Below, piece after piece: positions 44,301 to 56,675 of a stretch of 64,000 nt of DNA (its first letter is position 1; every line of letters starts with the position of its first letter). The notes below the pieces were generated by a model. It saw only the letters and a program-made list of their open reading frames with translations. It was not told where the DNA came from and searched no databases. Position numbers and translations under genes: made by a program. Source of the DNA: Amyloporia xantha (Eukaryota > Basidiomycota > Agaricomycetes > Polyporales > Adustoporiaceae); contig JAYKKR010000033.1 of the NCBI GenBank assembly GCA_036971615.1, positions 1 to 64,000 on the forward strand, written 5' to 3'.

Positions 44301-46459
44301 TGTGACCACGACGAGCGCGACGAGGCTCCCGCTCTGCAAGCGCTTGCTGTGCTCCCAGTACGCGTAGCGCTTCGCTGCAGCTTTGTCCCGGGCTTCTCGA
44401 TGGTTTGGGGCGTCGAGACGCAGTCCAACGGTAAGGTCACGACGTTCGGCTTTGACAGGCGTGAACTGGGCGCCAGTGTAGACTTGGAAGAACACAGAAT
44501 CGTGTCCGCTGGAGCGATATGCGCCTCCCTGGGTCTGCAGTACTTGTTGCAGCTTGGTAGGTTCTCTCTTGCCGTTGGTCCGCTGCGACATCGTCGTAAG
44601 ATCATCCTGGATGGCCACAATGGAGGACCGCGTCGTCGCGCTACGTGTTTGGGTGAGTATACCTTGACATCGAAAGGAAGAGACTTCCATACATAAGTTC
44701 TTCTCGTAGTAGCCTGAACTGAATATCAAGATGACGCTGTATCGAGTGCTCAGGAAGGTGATGAGGAGCGTCTGGAAGGGATACCGGAAGGTACGGCGCG
44801 ACGGGGCATAGCAGCTCGTTATGAGTCGGCGCGATTCTAATGGCTGATATATCCTCAAAATCATTATCATGGCGAGCTCCGCCCTGACGGAGACCTCCCG
44901 GGGGGTCGTAAGTCTGGGTAAGCTGTGCCAAGAGCGCTTCTCTTCGCTGAGCCGGGCTCATCTTCGGCGCCGAAGCTGGACGTTTCCGCCTTTCAACCGT
45001 ATCAGACTCCCGCTGAACGATAGTCTTCAGGCGGTCTACTTCTTCGCCCAGCTGAGCAATTGTTAGCTTGCGAACATTGGGAGGTGACGACGCGACGGTA
45101 TCTGCGAAACGAGGTGGGCTGGCCGATACATCACTCGCCCAAATATCAAACCAAGAGGCCAGATCATTGACCAATTGAACTATATTTGGGTGATTGCGTA
45201 CGGCGTCCCGGAAGCGGTTGAAGAATCTGATTGCGGTACAAGGTAAGGCTCTGCGGGGAAAGGGAATGGCGGAACTTACTGTAGAAGGACAGTAGTAAGA
45301 GTCTTAAATACGACTATGCCATCGAGGTTGTTTTGCAAGGACGCAGGAAGGGACGGCGTTGGATCCTTCCAAGACTTCGCATCAATCATGCCTCCAAGCG
45401 AGTCATGAATCACAGCGTGAACCGCGTCATAGTTGTTCTCGAGTACAGTATACAAGTGACTGTATAGCGCTCAGTACATATCACGATTTTATTGGCGGTA
45501 CATACTTTATGTTCTTATGTAGCGTGGTCTTGAGTACAAGATTCGACGCGAGGTACTGCACCAGATGTCTCAGATGAAAAAATGAACGCACATAATGTCA
45601 ACAATTACCTCAAAGATCGGAAAGTATCCCTTCTGAAATGATAACGTGCGGCCACCGCTCGGGCCAATCTTGAAACTTACGGGGTCAAAACGAAGCACAT
45701 CTCCGATGCGTAATACAGCATTTCCCTTGGGCACATGACCTGATTAGTTGCGCGATAGAATTTTAGAGAGATAACACACATTCACGACCATATCGAGGAA
45801 CGCCTAGCAATGAGCTTCTCAGTGATTGGCCATGTGAACACATAGTATCATGGATGCTTACCTGTGCGTTCTCGGAGTTCTACGAAACAATGCAACAATG
45901 AGAGGTAACCCGACGCAACGACATGCTGACGCACCCAAGCCTTATTGCGGTCATTGACGCTGGCAAGGATACGAACGAAACCCTGCATCCTTGAGGCGTT
46001 TTCAAAGTGGTAATTGTCGCCTAGAAAACCCTTGATATGATTGTGTGCTTCGCTCGGGGTCAGATTGTGACGATCTTCGCGCACAGAGCCGTTATGCAGA
46101 GCAAGTCCTTCAGCGGAGAAGAAGTCGGGCGCCTCTTCATCTTCCGCAGTACCCGGTACCTCCTGGGCTGCCTGGACGACAGGTTGCCGTTCGTGCTTGT
46201 AAACGCAGTCGAACCCTCTTTGGCAACTTCCTGTGGTCCAAAAAAAGTTGCATACTCTAGGAGGAACTCCTGGAGTAGGCCCGCGCCTGGCAGGTGAAGG
46301 AGACGAGGGAGTTTGAGCTCGTATCTGATTGGAATTCGAGGCTGTTGGGGAGCTCGGCGTCGCTGGGGAGCCTCGCTCATGAGAGAATTTGCAGCGGGAG
46401 CCGAATCTGCAATTGCCGGCTGCAAAAAGGCGACAAGGTCCAACCTTGCGCTCAGACAT
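38398..46459 (-). CDS. ZNFX1-like SF1 helicase with CCCH, NFX1 and RZ zinc fingers
   Basis: A large multi-intron gene, intact as far as traced, of roughly two thousand residues. Exon 1 (46459-45862) encodes two CCCH fingers (C-X7-C-X5-C-X3-H and C-X8-C-X5-C-X3-H). A helical region follows (45726-44870), then the ZNFX1 core. Helicase parts are PPGTGK (about 43700, next to an intron), AYTNHALDHLL, the DEAD-equivalent VEEAGQV (about 42430), CIGDPQQLRPT (about 42310), MSQINVQRRMRP (about 42110) and VDIFQGQEAK (about 41520). An NFX1-type Cys-rich array lies at 41330-40150. The last exons give an RZ finger (HFYNCENGHAFVITECGG...CPEC) and stop at 38398. Relatives act in small-RNA amplification and RNA surveillance in animals and fungi. 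Not every exon edge was fixed. Confidence 0.88.
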
Positions 46460-47877
46460 GGAAAGATATAAAGGAGGTCAAGTAGTCGCAGTGGTTGGGG
46501 AAGAGAGAGTGAGCAGACGCCAGATCCTGTAAGTGGCAGCATGTTGCCTCGTGTATCGTTTGACAGAAGACCCTGTATGATTATCGATAGCCAGGAAAAG
46601 GAAGACGCCTACAGATGTCCACACAGCTCGGCTGGAGATGCGTTCGTGGCCCCCAATCCCGAGCACATATTCAAGTCAGTCACATGGCCCAGTGAACGCA
46701 TTCCACCCGTAAATACAAGGCCTAAGGCATGAGGCCCAACGCTATTGAAAGGCGTACCACTTGAGATAGCTATTGTCAATTTTAAATTAGTACTCGAAGC
46801 TGAGCGCCGAGTTTCAGCGCTTATCTCGTTGTAGGAAGTGTCCTTGCCGAAACAAACACTGGGGGCAATGAACGATGTTCGTGCTCCGAAAAGGCATGTA
46901 AACATGGGCAGAGCAGGTTAAATTTCCGGCCAAAATGCTCGGTCGCCTGATATTGTAAATGGAGCTCGCTGATTGGCTGAAGACCCAGGAGCATTGTATG
47001 TTTTCGTAGCATGTCCGGCGCTCAGCATATTTAACCGGTTCGGACTGTATTCAATGAATGTGCGGAGTCCGAACATTCATTCTTGCCCCCAGTGAAAGAA
47101 ACACCAAAAAGCGAGATAACGGACTCGGGGACGCGAGTAGGTGCTCTCCATATCCGTGTTTCAGTGTTTTTTCTAAACTTGTTCGTGGACGACATTGTAT
47201 CACAGCTCCACCGTCCGATCTATTACTAATTGAGAGTCAGCGGCGATTCAGCGCGCGTTTCCTCGATCAGCTCATGGATTCAAGTCAACTTCAAAATTAT
47301 GTACTAGTGCGACTTGCTGTCCGACCGCCGGGACTACATGGACATTGTGATTTATAACCGATGAGTGGAAACGTAAGCATGTGGACCTCCTTCCGAGTTC
47401 AACCTCAACCCTATGTCTCCCTCTGCCAGTGAACGGTTCTTTAGCCTTTTGAGTGCCAGTGGCCGAGTGCTTCACCAACAATCACAGTGGACGGAATATG
47501 CCACTGAGCCTTGCCAGAGGCCGCCTTCTGCTCTACGGCGATACCGGGTATGTATCATGAATTATCTGTAGTACCCTCCACTTACATAGAATTGGGCTAC
47601 GTTAGTTATACTAGCACTGCATCGCTAGATCTCACGAGTCGTTATAATTGGTGACTGCGTTACAACTGTGGAAGCATGACTCATCTCGTTGGACGCGCAA
47701 TCCTCAATTTTTACCCGGTTTGAATTCTATCATCTTGGTATTCCTGTTCCTGCGTCATCGCTCCAGCAACGTCTTTTTATTAATTGACATTACCTCACAG
47801 GTTCTGAGTTTTATGATTATTTGACACTGTCCGGATACAAATTTCCAGCGATGTTCTATCCTGAGCTTCCTTCTCTG
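46460..47877. other. Intergenic, contains a dispersed repeat
   Basis: No gene is supported. Frames of 60-100 codons on both strands lack splice context. A dispersed hairpin element lies at 46975-47096. The right edge is the junction of inverted-duplication arm B. Confidence 0.5.
46975..47096 (-). repeat. Dispersed hairpin element, copy B
   Basis: This is a reverse-strand relative of 36989-37113. Its inverted pair GTTCGGAC/GTCCGAAC lies at 47038-47045/47067-47074 and has a wholly different spacer from copy A, so the stem is conserved but the loop is not. Confidence 0.6.
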
Positions 47878-50800
47878 GTCAATTAAGATGCGCCGAGGCA
47901 AAAAGGAAAAGGTTGATGGTTGCACTCGAGAATTTAGGCCAGAAGCCGTAATAAGAGGAAAGCGTAGTCTGTTATTGCTGACCAGGGCAAGTGTTAGTAT
48001 CGTCTAACGGATATAATCACATGGCCGACGGTTTTCGCGCACTATGTATGGACTGAATATGTATGGTAGTATCGTACCTCAATATATTCTCTGCGAGATT
48101 GCTGGATTCAATGGGCAGTCCTGACAAACTGGTCATCAGGTCGAACCACAAATGGGGAGACTTGAAGTTGGTGGCAAGGCAGGTCGCAGCTGGTACGGAC
48201 CCGTTGCGCGCCTCTGTTTGTTGAGCAACCATAAAGAATCTTATTCAATTCGGTACTGATAGAAGGTACTCCTCATGACTAACAGCGGTCGCGACACTCG
48301 GAGGCAAGTCGAGACCAGACACAGAAGTTATAAGATGCACACTGGATCGCAGAAACAATTATATGATACTATATACTAGCGTAACTATCACAATCAAAAC
48401 GAAAACAAAATCAGTCTGTAATGTCTGTTTCCGCTCCAAGAATCTCCATAAACATCTCATATGAAATAATGTTATCCCTTTGGCGCATGGTCGTTTCAAT
48501 CCGCTGGTCTAGCTCAGCTACCATCTTCTCGTTTTTCAGCCGTGAAAATAGAACACGTGCACTGATTTGTGACCGGATGTCCGATGTTAGCCTCCCCATT
48601 TCAAGAAAACAAATCCCCAGGTGTACGAGCCAAGAATCAACAAGAGGACGATAGCTAGGATGTGTGTTCTTGAAGGTCGCATCGAAAACCTTCACGTCGG
48701 CGAGAAATTTTTGTTTCTTGTCCCCGATATCCGTTAAGTTAGGGCCTGACCACGCTTCAAGATGACCAAATTTATGTTCTTTGGGTTTGAAGACCGCGCA
48801 TGTGTACGCGAGAACAAAGAAGAATGACTCTAGGTCGTGGCGATATAAATGGACCGGTGGCGTGTCTCCCATGAGAAGTTCAATAGCCATGAACGGCCCA
48901 GTGCCTGTGCGATAACGAGGCCGCGGCCGCTCCTGTTTCTTAGTCGCGGGAATGTCGGGAACCGACACGGGTCCAAATACGTCATCGATGGTTTCGTCCT
49001 GCTTGGAGTTCGCTTCCTCGTCGTCGGTCATATCGCTTCCGCCCTCGTTGCTCTCGGAGTCGTCAGGAAGCACAGACAGGTCAGGCCGCGCTTCATCATC
49101 CTCAAGTTCATCGCAGAGATCCTCGAGTGGCCTGGCGCTCTTGGCAAGGTCCCAGTCACAGAGCACGCCAAACACCCGCCCCTCATTCCGGTAGAACATA
49201 ATGTTATTCGTGCTGATGTCTCGGTGGAGAATCTCCGATGTCTCCCATACCCAATGATGCGCTGTGCGTGAAAATATGAGATACACGAAACGTCGAAGCA
49301 GGACAAAACTCACCTCGCACAACATCGATAAAGACAGTCTTGAATTCTTCGACGCTCTCAACTGCTTCGAGCGCATCGTACCGCTTGAGGATCATCGTTC
49401 GACACACACGCTCTTCATCCGCCGCAATGCCCATGGCAACACGAGGCAAATTCATTTGCTTTTGAGTCCGCCTCAGAGAACACTTCAGGTCCACAACATG
49501 CTTCAGATACTGAGGCTTCTTCTCGGCTAGATTAACACGGACGGCCCTGATCATCGTGTCTTCCCCTGTTCGAGACCTTGCTGGCCATGCTATCTTGGCC
49601 ACTAGATCCTCTGATCCGCAGACTGTCTCTGCAAGACCCGTGGCTTTGATCGGCACGACCGTCGTTCCGCGTCCAATCGCTCCGAATTCTGTGTAAACAC
49701 GACGACGGTCGCCGACATCGAGCTTGAAGACCAAATCCGTTTCAGACGTGTCTTCAGATTCGACACAGGCCGCTGCAGCGTCTTCAAGTTGGTCGACAAC
49801 GGGTGTGGAACCGTCAGCGAATTGACAGAGCTTACTGTCCAGCACCAGGGTAGCACCGTCGTAGGATCCAAATGACGTTGAAGCAGCAGGGAGACGCAGA
49901 TTGGGCAAAATGCCCATCGTATACATATCTGCATTGGCGATGGCGGCAACGGTGAGGAGGAACCTGTCCACATGTGACTTTAGGAATTCGAATGCCTTGG
50001 TGACCACGATGCCCATGCGATCGGCATACCACAGCCGCATCTTGAAGTCCTGGATCAGTATCCCGGACCCGTATGACCGGATCCCGTGCGACATCAACTC
50101 GTTGATGTATTTTGCGGATTGTATTTCGTCGTGTGTCATGTATAATCGTTCAGGTAGTGTAGCATCAGTCCGTGCTCGCTTGGGAGGACGATCGCTCCCG
50201 CTGTGCTCATCCTGAGGCTCACGTTTCCGCCGCTTCGGCCGCTTCGATTCAATACTCTAAGTAGCACAAAAATGAGAAGACAGATAGATCTTATCTGGAA
50301 GTGACATTACCTTAGATTCATCCAGGTCAATCGGCATGTCGTTGCGATGCAAGACTACATGGGCATTGCGTTTCTTCACTTCGATGTGCGTCATCTGAAA
50401 CTCCCAGCGTGGTTCCTGCTCGATGGCTTTCGCTATGCTCCACTCCATGTCGGGTTTGAACGCGGCGTAGTTCCCCTTGACGATGGTTTCTTTCAGGGAC
50501 GTGAGCGTAGCCCTACCTCTACACTGCCAGTGGCTCGTCCCTGTCGGCCCCTCTGTGGGCGCAACATCGAGGCTAGGTCCAGAGTGGTCATACGCTTGTT
50601 TGATCAGGCTGTTAATCATGTTGCCGAGGTGAAGATATGAAGCTCGTTCGCGAGAAGTGCGGTAACGATTGACATCGTCGATGGACAGCCTGTAGCAGTT
50701 GCGCGGACCCGCCGCTCCATCAGGTGGGACACCTAGTCGAGGAATGTCTTCGCGTTTGAAGCGCCAGACAGCCGAGATGAATTTATCAACATCGAAGTCC

Positions 50801-51495
50801 CAGTGAATTTTGTCGGTAAATGTGGCTTCCACATAGACCTTGACGTTGTCGTCTTCAACTCCCTTGACGGACCTGACATTGTTTATGGCACTGTTCTGTA
50901 TCGGTGTGGTGTCTAGCGGCAACACACAAGAAAGATACTATTAGCTTCCCATCGCCAACAGGCAAAATGACGCTTACCAAGGCTAAGTGCACCGAGCGGT
51001 TTTCTCTTCCCAGCGCGAGGAGTACAGGGATTGACTGGTAGAGAACGGGCAACATCGCGAGCTTCATTATCGTGAGCCTCAGTGTCTGCGGCCATCACGA
51101 CGAATATTTCGGGATGAGAGTCGCGGAGTGGGTTCCGAGTCCAACAGGGGAAGTAGAGGAGACCCATTTTTGTGACCTTTTAAATATCTTTGAAGATCTG
51201 TGGCCAATCCGGTCACGGGCCGATTTAGCGAGAGTGTGGCCTGCTGTGGCTTGTGGAGGTTAGAACAAAGATCGCGTCGTAACATTAAGCGCGTGGGCCA
51301 TGAACAATCCACGTGATCGCGATCGCGTTGTGGCGCGGGCGTCTCGGAGACTCGGACTAGACACCTCTTCAAACGTCCTGGCACCCTGTCCTTCGGCCTC
51401 TATAAGCATAGTGCATGAGAGGCTATCGCTATGGGATACTTGCTCCTGCGCTTTATTAGCTAGAAACCACCATAACTTTGAATTATCTTCACAAA
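47878..51495 (-). repeat. Inverted duplication, arm B (3.6 kb)
   Basis: This is the reverse complement of 15675-19302, with scattered substitutions and small indels, including a 21-bp in-frame deletion in the kinase gene and a short insertion downstream of it. It carries only the first 65 codons of the LRR gene, then unrelated sequence, so it is the likely derived copy. Confidence 0.9.
48411..51095 (-). CDS. FunK1-type fungal protein kinase, copy 2
   Basis: Exons are 51095-50978, 50912-50311, 50256-49314 and 49261-48411, giving 837 residues. The structure is that of copy 1 except for seven residues missing near the start of exon 3, where copy 1 has a doubled RTDAP motif. HRDIS.NN, CDWDLAK, RTGTGPFMA and YRHDLESFF are all kept and no frame damage is present, so both copies could be functional. 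Differences are mostly single residues (for example FNRED to FKRED and YDDSG to YDHSG). The last intron's donor is GTGAGT here and GTCAGT in copy 1. A TTAAATA box, the mirror of the one before copy 1, lies about 90 bases upstream. Confidence 0.92.
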
Positions 51496-52119
51496 TCGGA
51501 GTATGATGGATACATGTCCTGTGTCCTAGGACACTACCCTCGGCGTTGGTGTTGGATCATGTCGACAATAATTGACCACGGGCCGCCCAACGAGGACCGG
51601 TGTGAACTAGGCGTCTGTCGTGAACGGATGCAGTGCTGTAAGCTCCACGAAAGGGAGCTGATATTCAAAGGTACATGTTTTCTATCCTGACATCTTTGGA
51701 GAACATCGTTAATCTTAAGCTTCATTTGTACGCTTAGCAAGGGCAAGTATATTTTCTCGAGTGATCCAAATTTTTATTTGAGCTGTGCAGTATCCTCCGA
51801 GCGTTCAGAAGCTCATGGTGAGCAAGTGAACGAGTACATGTTAGGTTCGACGATATGTCAGGTCGGGGAGTGAGCAATGGTCGAGATCTAGCTGCGCGGT
51901 TTGAGATGACAAAGGTGAGTCAATTTTCACTCCAGAGTAGGGCACTGCAATGAGAACATAGCACAGCAACCTTATTTGTGGCGCATGTAGTAGTCGTCGC
52001 CACCATTGCGGCAGCATAGCCCGACAAGTACGCCACAAATTTGCAGGATATAAGTCGGTACGGTAAGTTTTCATCCTGACATTGAACTTCACTCTTCTGA
52101 CTTCATCGCGTATCTCGCT
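51496..52119. other. Intergenic, no supported gene
   Basis: This is unique sequence between arm B and the next gene. No frame was convincing; it presumably includes the promoter of the gene at 52120. Confidence 0.5.
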
Positions 52120-53324
52120 ATGTTGGAATTCGAAAATTTTGACGCGGCACAATTCTTCGACTTCGCTGGATACCAAGGCTTACAGCCTACGGCTCAGGCC
52201 CATGATGGTGTGGTCGACCGTTCTGACCAGAAATCTTCTTCAGGACCCAATAGCAGCAATGAAGAACTTCAGTTGACAGCTGCTTCCTATCCGTCCATTC
52301 AGACTATGCTATACCCAGAAGGCCGTCCCTTAATCTCTCATATCCCGTCCATAGTTGATCACTCTGACGACAATACCTATGAGGCGCTTTACGACAACTG
52401 TGGCGTACCGGGCATACTTCAGTGCTACACATGGGATAACCTTTCGTCGGCCTTCCCTCCCCATATGAGCTCTAGAGAACCTGCTTCAACTCTCCGTTCA
52501 TCCACGGTGGGCACTAATTCTCTTCTTCAGGATTATAACGTGGACCAGTCTGTATCGGCGTATCAAACTGAGCCGCAGAAAAACATGTGGAATCAAGTAG
52601 ACCCTTCTTCCACATCCCAAGGATACGGGAGGCCAATCAGACTCAAAGTCGTGCCTCAGCAAACCTATGATCCATATCAGAGCTTGCGTTCCAGCTCATG
52701 GCGTGCGCCACAGATTGTTTTGCATGCTGAACCTCGTGGCATAACATCGAAGGATAATCTGCGCATCTCATTCGACCTCGTTAGTAACACTTCAAGGTCG
52801 GGAATCTGTATGGCCCTTCTAGAAAAGAGTCATTTTGATCGCACAAGGCGGAACATACTCAACGGAGAACAGCCCGTCGTAATTCCCTGTAGCCGTTCAC
52901 AACGAGCATATCCCTTTGTTTACTTCAGGATTCAGGTATAACTTCTCCATGGCCGGTTTGAGCATGCTGATTCATGTTGTGGGCAGTGGCCGACATATCC
53001 ACAGACATCCAGGAAAGTTAAGGGAAAACTTCCGCTGGTAAACGCCTCTGGAGTACGTGTAACGCAAGCTGGACTCGCCAAGGAGATTGTCAGACGCTTT
53101 CAGCTCTTCATACAAGTCAGTCGCGCTATTCAATTGCTGACTCGGATCAAGTTACAATGACTGATTGACCTTTCCAGCTTGCTAGGGGGGAACAGCCTTC
53201 GCCCGGGCAATCACATTTGATGTTTGGTCAGAACGGACTTACGCTCGACAAGATGTGGCTACGATCATTATATCAAATGTCTGGGCAGTATTTCTTCGCT
53301 GAGATTTGGGTACAGACAGAGTGA
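52120..53324 (+). CDS. Hypothetical protein, 3 exons
   Basis: The product is not recognised. Exons 52120-52935, 52987-53115 and 53178-53324 join in phase 0 for 363 residues. Donors are GTATAA and GTCAGT, and acceptors are GCAG and CCAG. The first 150 residues are Ser/Gln/Asp-rich and probably disordered. The rest looks folded, with PIRLKVVPQQTYDP, a beta-rich ISFDLVSNTSRSGICMALLE stretch, and WPTYPQTSRKVKGKLPLVN. The end is ARGEQPSPGQSHLMFGQNGL then MWLRSLYQMSGQYFFAEIWV. Strands rich in hydrophobics suggest a beta-sandwich. No signal peptide is present. A regulatory or DNA-binding role is possible but not shown. Confidence 0.75.
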
Positions 53325-53779
53325 TCTCTGGTGGCTTCGCATTATTACCGTGAAACGTACACATTTTCGTACTTGCTTCCAATGTGATGGTACTTTCTCA
53401 TTATATTGTGTGCCATAGAGTCGAAAATAGAATAGGATATCCTCCAAAGAGCATAGCACTGGCAGTGTGTCTCTCGGATGGTAACCTGCGATCAAACCAT
53501 AACAGACTGGCGTGCAGGCACTAAACTCACACATCTATCCAACGCCGTAGAGTTATTTCCTTTATTTGTTTTGTACAGATTCTACCCCATATACACACGG
53601 TCCAAATGGTGGGTCTAAACGAAATGACACAAAGCTATATTACTACCATCTATATGAATATGAATTGCCGTGGTAAAGGAAAAGGATGAGCTAGCTATAC
53701 ACTGCGCAGTGGTTTGAGCACCCACTGGCAGCACAAATGATGAGTGTGAATCCGGAGTTCGCCAGTGTGGCACGGTCAC
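53325..53779. other. Intergenic, upstream of kinase 3
   Basis: No gene is seen. The stretch holds the promoter of the following FunK1 gene. Confidence 0.5.
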
Positions 53780-56675
53780 ATGACCGCACACCTCCCTTTG
53801 TTCCACACGTCCCGTGAGGTGCTTTGACCACTCCGAGAACTTCGAGGACGAGGCAACAGATCAACTAGGACCTCTTCCGCCGCATGGAACATACGCCATT
53901 TGTGGAATTGGTGTCCCAGGTAAATATCGCGATGTGACACCGCCGCCTGCGCGTGGCGCGATCAGCGATGGCGCTTGTAAGTCGACGATATATCATTCGG
54001 TTGTTGCAATCTCTGACACCGCTCCTTTGCTGTCCAGTGCACGAGAAGACAAAGGCTACCCCACGTAAGGGAAGCGCAATTGAACGTATACAAACAGAGA
54101 AGGGCATACGGGACCCCGCTGTCCGCAAGTATATCCGCGACGAATTCACTGACAAGATACATCGCGGCTTCAAGGTCGAGGAGTTCGTGCGAATTGTCTG
54201 GGACTTTGAGCCAGTCAACATACGACCTACTCCATTTCCTACCACACTGCATCCAGAGGCCGAATTCTACACACTCCCGCATGACACGTTCAAGGCGTAC
54301 TACCATGCAGTAGAATTGAACTCGTACGAGCCGTTGGCTGCACTCCTAGGCCATCTCATGAAGCAACTGTTTGGCGATCCGACCTCGATGGCCAGAGGTT
54401 GTCTCGTGCTAGGCCATCGAAGACTGCTGCAGGTGCTCGACGACGGTTCCGTGACCCCACACCTAGTCCTCAACTTCAGAAACTGCGACCGCGCACCAGT
54501 CATCACTCACGAGGCTCTGCCCCGCCTCCTCCTAAACACCCTGAGCTAATCAAAACACGGGCAATGGACGCTCAATTTCTCCCCGTGGCTAGCGATTACC
54601 TGAATGGCAATTACTGCGATATGAAGCCTGATCTGTCGTTCAGCACAGTGGAAGACAGAGGAGGTCAACATTGGTCGTGGCTTATGAGCTTTGGTGAAGT
54701 CAAGAAGCCGAATCGTGGCCTAGGGCCACAATGGGTGCATGCGGGCGATGTCATCATCCCTGTAGAAAAACTCATGGAGGTTTGTGTTACAGTTCCCTAG
54801 TTCGAAGTCAGTCATGCTGATATCGCGACAGGATGTGCCTACCAACTCCAAATTCGGCCGGAAACGCAAGCGGATGCCGTTGCAATCGGCCAGATCACGC
54901 AAGCGGCTTCGTACTCTACTTGAGGATCAGGCAATTGGACGTCAAGAGTTTGCGGACGGTGCAAGCTCCGACGAGCTGGAAGAGACCTGCGATGTCGACA
55001 TGAATGCAGCAGAGAACTGGCGATTGCCAACCTCGGGGGAGCCAGACAGCCCGATGACTGGTGACGAGATCCAAACGGCAAAGTACATCAACGAGATGAT
55101 GTCCCATGGGATGCGTTCGTATGCGTCTGGCTTCTTCATTTCGGAGTGCAGGATGTCACTCTGGTACGCGGACCGGATGGGTATCGTGGTGTCCGAAGAG
55201 TTCGACATCCTCGAGCAGCCAGAGTTGCTGCTCCTCGTTGCCGGTGCGATGGGTGCAGCCGACGTCCACACAGCGGGTATCTGCCCCAACATTCACTTCC
55301 CGCTATCTACACGAACCTATAGCACATATGACAATGCGAAGCTGGTGCTGAATGCAGGGCTCGCGCGCGACGTTGATGAAAACAAGAACGAAGAGGATCT
55401 AGAGTTTAACTTGGTCCTTGGCGGGGACACGAAGATCTATACTGAATTTGGAGCCATTGGGCGCGGTACGACGGTGGTCCCCATCCGGGCAACGGACAGG
55501 ACTGCAGCTCGGCTATGCATCGATGACAACGATCTGGTGGCAAAGATTGCATGGCCATCGGCGATGCGCGATCCAGAGCAGGGATTCATCACCGCTGTGC
55601 GCAGGAAACTCAAGGAACACAAACCTGAGTATCTAAAACATATCGTCGATCTCAAGTGCTCGCTCGATCTGACCATGCATGACGTTGATTTGCCCCGGTC
55701 GTACATGGGCATCAAGGCATACGAACCTCGGGTGTTTCGAACCCTCATTCTTCAGCGATATGAGCGGCTCGAGCAGGTTTCCAGTCCAGCCGAGTTCAAA
55801 GGTGTCTTCCTTGACGTTGTTCGTGGTGCGTATTATCCGCTATTTGCAGCTGTCCCTCGCTCACCGTCAATTCTACAGCTCACCATTGGGTATGGGAGAC
55901 GTCCGAGATCCTGCATCGCGACATCAGCGTGAATAACATCATGTTCTACCGTAAAGACGGCCGGACATATGGTGTGCTATGCGATTGGGACCTTGCAGCA
56001 AGAAGGGACACTGCGAGCGAGATAGCAGAAGACAAAGATGATGAGGTTGCAATTAGCGATAAGAGGACCGATCCATTGGAGGTACTAGTTCGCGCAGCCA
56101 AAGCGCAAGCGAAAGGCGAGCCGGTGGACCAGCCAGCGCAAGCGATGGATACCGATAACAAGGAACCCCGCGCAGACCGACCTCGCTATCGTACAGGCAC
56201 AGGACCATTTATGGCTGTCGATTTACTTCTCTCGACGAAGGTACCACATCATCGTTACCGGCACGACCTCGAGTCGTTCTTCTACGTCCTTGCATATTTC
56301 TGCGCCGTGTTCGATCCCATCGAGAACAATCTCGGCCATCTTGTACAATGGGAATGCCCTGAGCTGGCCAAGGTTGGCTATAACAAACGACAATTTCTTG
56401 AGGAGGATCAAGTCTTTCAAGATCTTTACCTCGGGAGGAATGTTGGCTACGTGGAAATTGTCACACAATGGATCAAGCCCCTTCGCATCCTCTTCTTCAA
56501 AGTCTTGACTGCTCGAGTGTTGATTCAGGCCCTGTGCTTAGACCTGGGGGCCTGTTCATCAGATGATGAGAGGCACGATATCCAAAATGCAATTCGACGT
56601 CAGAAAGCAAAGCGAAATAGTAACATCACCTACGAAGCATTCATGGCGTGTCTCGAACAGGACGTAAAAGACTAG
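53780..56675 (+). CDS. FunK1-type fungal protein kinase, diverged paralogue
   Basis: Six exons: 53780-53813, 53860-53976, 54038-54432, 54480-54779, 54832-55825 and 55879-56675, totalling 878 residues. An apparent frameshift near 54430 disappears when the 47-nt GTGCTC...TTCAG intron is removed. FunK1 landmarks are FTDKIHRGFKVEEFV, MTGDEIQTAKYINEMMSHGM, LWYADRMGIVVSEEFD, YTEFGAIGRGTTVVPIRA, HRDISVNN near residue 626, CDWDLAA near 649, RTGTGPFMAVDLL and YRHDLESFFYVLAYF. It shares two intron positions with copies 1 and 2 (before SEILHRD and after exon 1) but is clearly older, and it has extra introns in the N-terminal half. A KFGRKRKRM basic patch may direct it to the nucleus. Confidence 0.9.

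Noticed and set aside
54361..54540. Apparent frameshift in the third FunK1 kinase
   Set aside because: A 47-nt GT-AG intron (54433-54479) restores the frame exactly, so the gene is intact.
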